A DNA stretch of 6,300 bases from Caldifarciminota bacterium. GTDB taxonomy: Bacteria; Hydrothermota; Hydrothermia; B15-G9; WFZT01. Below are positions 1 to 6,300 of this stretch, in pieces (the first letter of the stretch is position 1; the number at the start of each line of letters is the position of its first letter). The notes under the pieces were generated by a model that was given only the letters and a program-made list of their open reading frames with translations, did not search any database and was not told the DNA's origin. The DNA lies in NCBI GenBank assembly GCA_026986235.1, contig JALSOY010000260.1, forward strand, positions 1 through 6,300, read 5' to 3'. The position numbers and the translations under genes were made by a program.

Positions 1-1908
1 GTGATAGGCAGGGAAAAGGAGATCGAGCGTGTCATCCAGATTCTTTCGAGGAGGAAGAAGAACAACCCGGTTCTCATCGGGGAGCCGGGAGTTGGAAAGA
101 CGGCAATTGTGGAAGGACTTGCCCAGCGGATAGTGGAGGGCAAGGTTCCGGATGCTCTGCTCGATAAAAGAATCCTTGCCCTTGACCTTGCGGCTGTTGT
201 CGCCGGGACGAAGTACAGGGGTCAGTTTGAAGAAAGGCTCAAGGCCATTGTAAACGAGGCAGCAGGAGCCCCTGATGTTATCCTCTTTATTGACGAGCTT
301 CATACCGTTATTGGAGCCGGGGCGGCCGAGGGTGCAATTGACGCATCCAACATGTTGAAACCTGCCCTTGCAAGGGGGCAGATACAGGTCATCGGCGCCA
401 CCACCCTGGAGGAGTACCGCAAGTACATTGAAAAGGATGGCGCTCTTGAGAGAAGATTCCAGCCTGTTATTGTTGAGCCACCATCCATTCAGGAAACAAT
501 TGATATCCTTAGGGGCCTTAAAGAAAAGTACGAATCGTTCCACGGCGTGAAATATACAGAGGAGGCGCTGGAAGCAGCTGCAAAGCTTGCCGACAGATAT
601 ATTACGGACAGGTACCTGCCGGATAAGGCTATAGATGTACTCGATGAGGCAGGTGCAAAGGTGAAACTATCCTCAAAGGCCTCCGACGAGATCCTCGATC
701 GCTTGAAAGACGAGCTTGAGGAAACGAGACACCTGAAAGAGAGGGCCATTGACAACCAGGAGTTTGAAAAGGCGGCAAAGCTGAGGGATAGAGAAAAGGT
801 GCTGGAGAAGAAGATTGCAGAGAGGAAGAGGATGTTACAGAGTCTTGAAGACTATCAGACGGTAACCGTGGATCATGTGGCAGAGGTGGTGTCCAGGTGG
901 ACAGGGATACCCCTTTCAAGGCTTGCACAGACAGAGCAGATCAGACTCCTTAACATGGAAAGTGAACTCAAAAAGAAGATCATCGGTCAGGACGAGGCCA
1001 TCGAGGCGCTTGCCAGAGCCATCAGAAGATCGAGGGCCGGCATCAAGGACCCAAGAAGGCCCATTGGATCCTTTATTTTCCTCGGTCCCACAGGAGTTGG
1101 GAAAACTGAACTTGCAAAAGTGCTGGCAGAATTCCTCTTTGGATCTGAGGATGCTCTGATTGAGATCAACATGTCAGAGTACATGGAGAGGTTCAATGTC
1201 TCCAGGCTCATAGGTGCACCTCCCGGTTATGTCGGTTACGAGCAGGGAGGCCAGCTAACGGAAAAGGTGAGGAGAAAACCATACTCCGTTGTCCTCTTTG
1301 ACGAGTTTGAGAAGGCACATCCCGATGTTTACCACATTCTTCTTCAGATACTCGAAGAGGGGATGCTTACAGACAGTTACGGTCGGAAGATAAATTTCAG
1401 AAACACGGTTATTATTCTCACATCGAACATTGGGACAAAGCATCTCAAGAAAGCCCATGGACTGGGGTTCAAGCAGGAGGATCGTGAGGTTGCAGATTAT
1501 AGATCCATGAAAGAGTTTCTCATGTCCGAGCTAAAAAGGATCGTGCCTCCGGAGTTTTTGAACAGGATTGACGAGGTCATAATCTTCAGGAGACTCAATA
1601 AGGAACACATTAAGAGGATAGTGGACATTCTGATAGGTGAGCTTCAGGATAGGTTAAAGGAGAAGAAGATAACGGTGGTACTGGAGCCGGAGGCAAAGGA
1701 ATTTCTTGCGGAGAAGGGTTACGACGAGGAGTTTGGAGCAAGACCCTTAAGGCGCGTTATAAGGAAGTATGTGGAGGAGCCGTTATCCGAGGTACTCCTC
1801 CAGGGGAAGATAAAGGAAGGGGAGACGGTGATAGTTTATTACGATCAGGAGAGGGACGAGCTGGGTTTCAGATCGTCCAGCGTAGTGGGGGTGGCAGAGG
1901 GAGGTTAA
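1..1908 (+). CDS. clpC: ATP-dependent Clp protease ATP-binding subunit ClpC (5' partial)
   Basis: This is a Hsp100 AAA+ unfoldase that should thread substrates into the ClpP peptidase in the cytosol. The reading frame is open at the left edge. The first codon, GTG, is an internal valine of the conserved 'VIGRE' motif, not a start. The N-domain, about 180 residues in relatives, is therefore off-window. Residues are numbered from the window start. Nucleotide domain 1 has Walker A GEPGVGKT (27-34), the pore loop KYRG (71-74), Walker B ILFIDE (94-99) and an arginine pair at 151-152. A middle domain with a UVR motif (about 250-272, NQEFEKAAKLRD) marks ClpC rather than ClpB, which has a much longer coiled coil. 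Domain 2 has Walker A GPTGVGKT (362-369), pore loop GYVGY (409-413), Walker B VVLFDE (430-435) and sensor-2 GARPLRR (579-585). An LGF tripeptide (488-490) sits where ClpP-binding loops occur, so a ClpP partner is inferred. All key residues are intact. Confidence 0.96.
   Translation: MIGREKEIERVIQILSRRKKNNPVLIGEPGVGKTAIVEGLAQRIVEGKVPDALLDKRILALDLAAVVAGTKYRGQFEERLKAIVNEAAGAPDVILFIDELHTVIGAGAAEGAIDASNMLKPALARGQIQVIGATTLEEYRKYIEKDGALERRFQPVIVEPPSIQETIDILRGLKEKYESFHGVKYTEEALEAAAKLADRYITDRYLPDKAIDVLDEAGAKVKLSSKASDEILDRLKDELEETRHLKERAIDNQEFEKAAKLRDREKVLEKKIAERKRMLQSLEDYQTVTVDHVAEVVSRWTGIPLSRLAQTEQIRLLNMESELKKKIIGQDEAIEALARAIRRSRAGIKDPRRPIGSFIFLGPTGVGKTELAKVLAEFLFGSEDALIEINMSEYMERFNVSRLIGAPPGYVGYEQGGQLTEKVRRKPYSVVLFDEFEKAHPDVYHILLQILEEGMLTDSYGRKINFRNTVIILTSNIGTKHLKKAHGLGFKQEDREVADYRSMKEFLMSELKRIVPPEFLNRIDEVIIFRRLNKEHIKRIVDILIGELQDRLKEKKITVVLEPEAKEFLAEKGYDEEFGARPLRRVIRKYVEEPLSEVLLQGKIKEGETVIVYYDQERDELGFRSSSVVGVAEGG
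1898..1905 (+). promoter_or_regulatory. Ribosome binding site for bamA (supports the TTG start)
   Basis: The sequence AGGGAGGT lies in the last codons of clpC and ends 9 nt before TTG 1915. It is the only good Shine-Dalgarno match here. TTG 1915 is the first possible initiator after the in-frame clpC stop TAA at 1906-1908. Together these decide the start of the next gene and suggest that ribosomes finishing clpC can restart on bamA. Confidence 0.75.
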
Positions 1909-1914
1909 ATCAGA

Positions 1915-4212
1915 TTGATAAAACCTGTTCTTCTCATCTTGCTCGTCGCACAGGCGGGTATTAAGGTTGAAAAAATAGGATTTGAGGGCTTGCGGTGGAC
2001 AACACCGCAAGCCCTCAAATCCTCAATTCCCATTATTCCCGGTTCCTTTGCGTCCCTTAAGACCATTTCACGCACGGTAAAACGCCTCGTTCAGGGTGAA
2101 TTCTACGACTATGTGGAAGTTTATGAAGTACCACTCAAATCCGGTGGCTCTGAACTCATCTTTAAAGTGACGGAAAATCCCATTCTCTGGAAATGGTCGT
2201 TTTCTGGTAACAAAAAACTGAAGTCAAAGGTGCTCAAAGACAGCCTCGGACTCAGAAAAGGTATCCCCGTCTCAGACTACCGTATTTTCCTGTGGAAAGA
2301 AAAGATAAAAGAGCTCTATTTCAAAAAGGGATACATGAGGGCACATGTTGAGGTGAAAATTGAAGGTGTGGATTCCCTCGGGCATGCCACGGTGGAATTT
2401 ACCATAAAAGAGGGTAAGAAGTACAGGATAAAAGAGATCAGATTTGTGGGTAACCGATACATGACCACGAAATTTCTCCTTAAGAAGCTGAAGACCCACA
2501 AAAAATCCTTTCTCCATTCCGGTAAGTTTGAAGAGGATAAATGGGAAGAGGACCTTTCGAAGATCCTTGAAAAGTACAGGAACAACGGTTTTCCTGATGC
2601 CAGAATAGACTCCGTTAAAATGGATTACGACGATAAGTGGCTTTACATCACGGTTTACATCACCGAGGGGAAAAAGTTTATCTTTGGAAATTACGACATT
2701 ACCGGCAACAGAGTTTATCCTGACAGTGTGATACTGAGGAAGGTGAAAATCAAACCGGGTGAGCCGTTTTCTCAGAAAGCCCTTGAGAAAAGTATCGAAG
2801 GGATATCGGAGATATACAGTGACTCGGGATTTCTTTACATCAATGTGATACCACTTCAGCAAATCAGGGAAGATTCGATAATTGATCTTACATTGAAGAT
2901 CCACGAAGGACACAGGGTAAGGATCAGACTCGTTAACATTACGGGCAACACCAAAACATACGACAGGGTAATAAGGAGGGAAATTGACCTCATTCCGGGG
3001 AACTACTTTTCCAGGGCACTTGCCATAAAGTCCCAGCGTGACCTCTACTATCTGAACTACTTTGAGAATGTCACTCTTGACTTCTCTCCCACGCCTGATT
3101 CCAATTACATCGACATAAACTTCCATGTAAAGGAGAAATCCACGGGTCAGGTGGGTATGGGAGCTAATTATTCCCAGGCCACGGGAGTATTCCTCTCTTT
3201 CAATCTAAAGGAGCCCAACTTCTTTGGCAGGGGTCAGGACATATCCATGCTGGTTGAGTACGGGGGTAATCGTCGTAACATATCGTTTTCCTTTACAGAG
3301 CCCTGGTATAAAGGAACTCCAAATCTCGTTGGATTCAGTATTTACTCTGTTTCCGACAACTATCCTGACTATACCTATGCGAGGTCCGGGGGAAGTGTAA
3401 CATACGGAAGGCCGCTCTGGAACGACTACTGGAGATTCACTGTAACCTACAAGATGGAGAAGACCTCGGTTTACAACATAGCTGAAGGTCTTCTCAACCT
3501 GCCGGTTTACAGAACATGGTACGAGAAATCACCCCTGTTTACATCAGAGTTTACAACAAGGCTTACATGGGATACCAGAGACAGGGTTTACAATGCCGTT
3601 CAGGGGCACAAGTTCAGTTATACATTCCAGCTTGTAGGTGGTCCAATAAGGTATGAAAATCTCAGGTATCTACCGATTTTAAACCTGGGGATTGAGATGC
3701 TCAGGCTGCTCAGTGATTTTAAAGGAGAGGTTCACTTCCACAAGCACCTTTTTGAGTATGTTCAGTACATACCCAACCATAGCGAGAAATTTGTATCCGT
3801 GTTCCGTATTTTCACGGGTTTCGTTACCGGCATTTACAATCCAATGGATGTGCCCTTCTACGAAAGGTTTTTCCTCGGAGATGTGGGGCCTTACGGTCTC
3901 AGGGGTTACTCTTCGAGGAGTGTTGGTCCCCGGGTGGGCGGCTACAATGTTGGAGGAAGGGAGTTTTTGATTGCCACATTCGAGGAAAGATACAGGTTTA
4001 ACGACAGGATCTACGGATTGATTTTTGCTGAAGCCGGGGATGCGTGGAGAACAATTAACGAGGCTGATCCATTCAACATGAAGACATCGGTTGGATTTGG
4101 TTTCAGAATGGAGGTACCCATGCTCGGGGTCCTTGGAGTTGACCTCGGGTATGGACTTGAAAACAACGGCGGCAGGTGGACGACGCACCTGCAGATAGGT
4201 AACTTTTATTGA
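1915..4212 (+). CDS. bamA: Outer membrane protein assembly factor BamA (Omp85 family)
   Basis: BamA folds and inserts beta-barrel proteins into the outer membrane. At 765 aa it is close to the usual 750-850. It starts at TTG 1915, because an in-frame stop lies three codons upstream and a good ribosome site precedes it. The predicted signal peptide is very short (MIKPVLLILLVAQA, cleavage near residue 14). Five POTRA repeats follow, at roughly 17-88, 89-167, 168-252, 253-332 and 333-408. Each has the typical hydrophobic strand-FxGN/TGN start and a G-F or GY turn, for example FSGN (96-99), FVGN (177-180) and ITGN (262-265, 342-345). The barrel begins near 410 (GMGANYS) and contains EPNFFGRG (433-440), TEPWYKG (461-467) and TWDTRD (551-556). 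The loop-6 lid motif GLRGY (661-665) is the family's VRGF/Y signature. The chain ends in an aromatic residue (GNFY), as barrel proteins do, here Tyr rather than the commoner Phe. Five POTRAs plus the lid motif favour BamA over TamA or FhaC. Confidence 0.95.
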   Translation: MIKPVLLILLVAQAGIKVEKIGFEGLRWTTPQALKSSIPIIPGSFASLKTISRTVKRLVQGEFYDYVEVYEVPLKSGGSELIFKVTENPILWKWSFSGNKKLKSKVLKDSLGLRKGIPVSDYRIFLWKEKIKELYFKKGYMRAHVEVKIEGVDSLGHATVEFTIKEGKKYRIKEIRFVGNRYMTTKFLLKKLKTHKKSFLHSGKFEEDKWEEDLSKILEKYRNNGFPDARIDSVKMDYDDKWLYITVYITEGKKFIFGNYDITGNRVYPDSVILRKVKIKPGEPFSQKALEKSIEGISEIYSDSGFLYINVIPLQQIREDSIIDLTLKIHEGHRVRIRLVNITGNTKTYDRVIRREIDLIPGNYFSRALAIKSQRDLYYLNYFENVTLDFSPTPDSNYIDINFHVKEKSTGQVGMGANYSQATGVFLSFNLKEPNFFGRGQDISMLVEYGGNRRNISFSFTEPWYKGTPNLVGFSIYSVSDNYPDYTYARSGGSVTYGRPLWNDYWRFTVTYKMEKTSVYNIAEGLLNLPVYRTWYEKSPLFTSEFTTRLTWDTRDRVYNAVQGHKFSYTFQLVGGPIRYENLRYLPILNLGIEMLRLLSDFKGEVHFHKHLFEYVQYIPNHSEKFVSVFRIFTGFVTGIYNPMDVPFYERFFLGDVGPYGLRGYSSRSVGPRVGGYNVGGREFLIATFEERYRFNDRIYGLIFAEAGDAWRTINEADPFNMKTSVGFGFRMEVPMLGVLGVDLGYGLENNGGRWTTHLQIGNFY
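1970..2023 (-). terminator. Possible minus-strand intrinsic terminator
   Basis: Read on the minus strand, the 21-bp stem with loop TTGTC is followed by one A and then six T (complement of A1970-A1975). This is the layout of a Rho-independent terminator. No such T-run follows the stem on the plus strand. If active, it would stop antisense transcripts running from bamA towards clpC. The A-run is also explained by the Glu-Lys-Ile codons of bamA, so chance is possible. Confidence 0.35.
1977..2023. repeat. Perfect 21-bp inverted repeat with 5-nt loop inside bamA
   Basis: The left arm (1977-1997) and right arm (2003-2023) are exact reverse complements over all 21 bases, separated by GACAA (1998-2002). 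The pairing breaks just outside (T1976 against C2024). It covers codons 21-37 of bamA, within POTRA 1. The reading frame and the POTRA pattern (GFEGL...ALKSSIP) run through both arms without a gap, so it looks like coding sequence that has also acquired or kept a hairpin, not an insertion. In the mRNA it would form a very stable stem about 60 nt after the start codon. Confidence 0.93.
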
Positions 4213-4219
4213 GGAGGTG
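4211..4219 (+). promoter_or_regulatory. Strong ribosome binding site for htrA
   Basis: GAGGAGGTG overlaps the bamA stop codon TGA (4210-4212) and ends 6 nt before ATG 4226. It is a near-perfect Shine-Dalgarno sequence. An in-frame GTG at 4217 lies within this element and so cannot be the start, which sets the htrA start at 4226. Confidence 0.85.
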
Positions 4220-4225
4220 TTTAAA

Positions 4226-5713
4226 ATGAGAACAAAGATTAGACTTTACGGAATGGTTGCCCTGGTCTTCCTGCTTGGAATAATTGCAGGGGCCGTTATC
4301 ACAGCGAGGTTCCACGCAGCGGAAACGGCCAGTGCCGCACCTTCACTCGTGAACGAAGAGGGTGAGTCACCTTTTGTAAAGGTTGCAGAAGAGATAATGC
4401 CCACTGTTGTGAATATTTCAACTGAAAGGATCATAAAGGCACCTGATAAAGAATTTGACTTCGGAGGCACGCCTTTTGACGAGTTTTTCAAAAAGTTTTT
4501 TGAACAGTTTCATCCTCCTTTTCCTGAAAAACAGAGGAGTTTGGGGTCTGGATTCATTTTCAAAAGGGACGGTGACTACTACTACATTATGACCAACAAC
4601 CATGTGATAAGGAATGCAGACAAGATTATCGTGAAGCTGTCGGACAAAACCGAAATAACAGGTGACGATGTCGAAGTTGTGGGCAAAGATCCTCTTACGG
4701 ACATTGCAGTGATAAAGATCAAGGCTCCAGGAGAGGATTTACCCGTGGCAAAACTCGGTGATTCAGACAGGATAAAGGTGGGAGACTGGGCGATTGCCGT
4801 GGGAAACCCCTTCGGGTTCGATAGAACCGTAACTGTGGGAGTCATATCAGCCAAGGGTAGAAGTGGGCTGAACATTCCAGAAGGACCTGTTTATCAAAAC
4901 TTTATCCAGACAGACGCTGCGATAAATCCCGGAAACTCCGGTGGCCCTCTTGTGAACATAAAGGGGGAAGTTATAGGCGTAAATTCTGCTATAACATCAC
5001 CCTCCGGCGGTTTCGTGGGTATTGGATTTGCCATTCCCATAAACCTTGCCAAACACATAGCGGATCAGCTCATAAATATAGGTAAAATTGAGAGAGGGTA
5101 CCTCGGTATCCTTCCTCAGCCCCTCACTCCTGAACTCGCAAAAGCATACGGCCTTGAGAAGCCCGAGGGAGTACTGGTCGCAAAGGTGGAAAAAGATACT
5201 CCGGCGGAGAAGGCCGGGCTGAAAGAGGGTGATGTAATTATAGAGTTCAACGGGAAAAAGGTGACCGATGTCGAAAGCTTTCGCCTGATGGTTGCGGAAA
5301 CACCCCCCGGGACAAAGGTAAAGATAAAAGTTATAGGTGAAGATGGCAGGGAGAGGACCCTGACGGCCAGACTTGCCAAGTACCCGGAGGAAATGGTTGC
5401 CCGCCTCGGCGGAGAGGAAGGTAGTAAGGTCAGCTGGCTGGGTATGACCGTTGTTGACGCAGGTTCCGATGAGGCCAGGAAGCTGGGTATAAAAGCTAAA
5501 AAAGGCGTCGTAGTTATAGAAGTTGATCCCGAGGGGAAGGCATCTGATGCCGGTATCCGCGTTGGAGATGTTGTGAGAAAGGTGGGAAAATTCGAAATTG
5601 AAGACATAGGCGATTTCAGAAAGGCGAAAAAGATTTATTCTGACTACGGTAAGCCCATAATTATCAAGGTCCTTCGCGGCGGTGTCCCGAGATTTCTGGC
5701 CGTAACACCATGA
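4226..5713 (+). CDS. htrA: Periplasmic serine protease HtrA/DegP (Do family, two PDZ domains)
   Basis: This exported protease and chaperone degrades or refolds damaged envelope proteins. At 495 aa it is near the DegP/DegQ length. The ATG start follows a strong ribosome site; a GTG three codons upstream lies inside that site. Residues 1-36 are Arg/Lys-led with a hydrophobic stretch (about 8-26). They end in an ASA-A site near 36, so either a cleaved signal peptide or a membrane anchor is possible. The S1C protease domain (about 48-285) carries the full triad: His126 in TNNHVI, Asp159 in DPLTDIA and Ser238 in GNSGGPL. A Phe/Pro-rich loop at about 74-100 matches the regulatory LA loop of Do proteases. 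PDZ1 (about 288-385) starts with RGYLGI, and PDZ2 (about 402-490) starts with WLGM. No catalytic residue is missing. It begins 13 nt after bamA and overlaps the next gene by 4 nt, so co-expression is likely. Whether it is DegP or DegQ cannot be told. Confidence 0.95.
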   Translation: MRTKIRLYGMVALVFLLGIIAGAVITARFHAAETASAAPSLVNEEGESPFVKVAEEIMPTVVNISTERIIKAPDKEFDFGGTPFDEFFKKFFEQFHPPFPEKQRSLGSGFIFKRDGDYYYIMTNNHVIRNADKIIVKLSDKTEITGDDVEVVGKDPLTDIAVIKIKAPGEDLPVAKLGDSDRIKVGDWAIAVGNPFGFDRTVTVGVISAKGRSGLNIPEGPVYQNFIQTDAAINPGNSGGPLVNIKGEVIGVNSAITSPSGGFVGIGFAIPINLAKHIADQLINIGKIERGYLGILPQPLTPELAKAYGLEKPEGVLVAKVEKDTPAEKAGLKEGDVIIEFNGKKVTDVESFRLMVAETPPGTKVKIKVIGEDGRERTLTARLAKYPEEMVARLGGEEGSKVSWLGMTVVDAGSDEARKLGIKAKKGVVVIEVDPEGKASDAGIRVGDVVRKVGKFEIEDIGDFRKAKKIYSDYGKPIIIKVLRGGVPRFLAVTP

Positions 5714-6300
5714 AAGACGGCTACAGCAAAATTGAGGTAAACAACCATACTGTTGAAATCAGCAAAATAGGAGGGGGTGTTTACAGGGTTGATGTAAAAA
5801 GGGGGAAGGAACCCATCAGATCGAAGTATCTTATTTACGACCTTGAGAATTACGAAATCAGTATGTCTCCTTCGTACCTTGATAGACCTGTGCTCGTGAA
5901 GTTTGATAATCCCATTGTGATTGCAGGAAAGAGCAAAAAAAAGGTTTTTATTCTTCTCCCGATTGAAGTTGATGTTGTCGCTATCCGGGGAAATGAAGAG
6001 ATAGTGATAGAGAGAATTACACCTGAAAATGTAAAAGATGCCTGGTTTGGTGAGATGCACGATGGGAGTATTTCATATTTTTACAGGAGCAGTGTGCTTG
6101 GTGAACCTGATCCGGATGTGAGAAAAGAATCAGAAGTTTTCATACCAGTTGAAATTGAAAACAGAGACAGGGAACAGAGGAATTTAGAGAAACTTTTAAT
6201 TGATTCCTACCAGTTGAGTATCTACGATGTGGAAGGTAACTGGATTTCGGAGAAGGTGAAGGTTGAGGTTTATAACAACGAGGTTATGGTGTACTATACG
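5710..6300 (+). CDS. DUF432-like protein of unknown function (3' partial)
   Basis: The frame opens at ATG 5710, overlapping the htrA stop as ATGA, and stays open to the window end (197 codons seen). No clear Shine-Dalgarno sequence precedes it, so translation probably depends on coupling to htrA. The protein shows no signal peptide, membrane helix or enzyme motif. It is rich in predicted beta strands, with alternating hydrophobic and charged residues. A GGGVYRVDV stretch (21-29), then ISMSP (50-54), PIVIAGKSKKKVFILLPIEV (68-87), and WFGEMHDGSISYFYRSSVLG (112-131) recall the DUF432 family, best known from archaea. In that family a 'P.V...G....V....PIE..V' core is followed by a 'Y....G.I..Y..S' segment. 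This match is from memory and not a search result. Codon use resembles its neighbours. The existence of the gene is well supported by the overlap and the long open frame; the family call is moderate and the function is unknown. Confidence 0.72.
   Translation, partial: MKDGYSKIEVNNHTVEISKIGGGVYRVDVKRGKEPIRSKYLIYDLENYEISMSPSYLDRPVLVKFDNPIVIAGKSKKKVFILLPIEVDVVAIRGNEEIVIERITPENVKDAWFGEMHDGSISYFYRSSVLGEPDPDVRKESEVFIPVEIENRDREQRNLEKLLIDSYQLSIYDVEGNWISEKVKVEVYNNEVMVYYT

Noticed and set aside
1..3. GTG at position 1 as a true start of a short Clp protein.
   Set aside because: It encodes the valine of the conserved VIGRE motif at the start of AAA+ domain 1; the gene is cut by the window edge.
1772..1802. 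An 8-bp inverted repeat with a 15-nt loop near the end of clpC, one arm resembling an anti-Shine-Dalgarno sequence.
   Set aside because: The stem is short, the loop is long, and it lies about 100 nt from the bamA ribosome site inside conserved coding sequence.
2272..3126. A 284-codon open frame on the minus strand inside bamA.
   Set aside because: It lies wholly antisense to a clear BamA coding region, has no recognisable domain and no evident ribosome site; it is a shadow of the bamA codon pattern.
4172..4192. A 7-bp inverted repeat with 7-nt loop near the end of bamA, just upstream of the htrA ribosome site.
   Set aside because: It is short, has no T-run and is expected by chance; not convincing as a terminator or regulator.
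4217..4225. GTG 4217 as the htrA start.
   Set aside because: It lies inside the Shine-Dalgarno element GAGGAGGTG; ATG 4226 has correct spacing and begins a normal export signal.
5644..6060. A 138-codon minus-strand open frame at the htrA/DUF432-like junction.
   Set aside because: It is antisense to the open plus-strand frame that begins at the ATGA overlap and shows no recognisable protein features.

Overview
This window is one tightly packed, fully plus-strand gene cluster of four protein-coding genes with essentially no intergenic DNA. The organism looks like a diderm (two-membrane) bacterium: it has a complete BamA-type outer-membrane assembly protein and an exported HtrA/Deg protease. 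The ClpC-type unfoldase carries a UVR motif. The moderate GC content, heavy use of AGG/AGA arginine and ATA isoleucine codons, Lys/Glu-rich proteins and a very short signal peptide on BamA would suit a thermophilic member of a little-cultivated diderm phylum (WOR-3/Hydrothermae-like). That assignment is an inference from style, not a proof.

Layout. Positions 1-1908 hold the C-terminal part of ClpC; its N-domain lies beyond the left edge. After only 6 nt comes bamA (1915-4212, TTG start), with a signal peptide, five POTRA domains and a 16-strand-type barrel. After 13 nt comes htrA/degP (start chosen at ATG 4226, end 5713), with an export signal, a trypsin-like protease domain with an intact His-Asp-Ser triad, and two PDZ domains. 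Its stop codon overlaps, as ATGA, the start of a fourth gene (5710 to beyond 6300), which resembles the uncharacterised DUF432 family. No promoter or plus-strand terminator is evident. There are no RNA genes, mobile elements or CRISPR arrays.

How the genes fit together. The first three gene products act in protein quality control in three compartments: cytosol (ClpC with ClpP), outer membrane (BamA) and periplasm (HtrA). The spacing and strong Shine-Dalgarno sequences suggest one transcript. The DUF432-like product is translationally coupled to the protease, so a linked envelope or stress role is reasonable but unproven.

The most striking non-coding signal is a perfect 21-bp inverted repeat with a 5-nt loop inside the start of bamA (1977-2023). 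On the minus strand it is followed by a run of six T, so it has the form of an intrinsic terminator facing against the operon. I see no clear evidence of a wholly new defence or metabolic system here.
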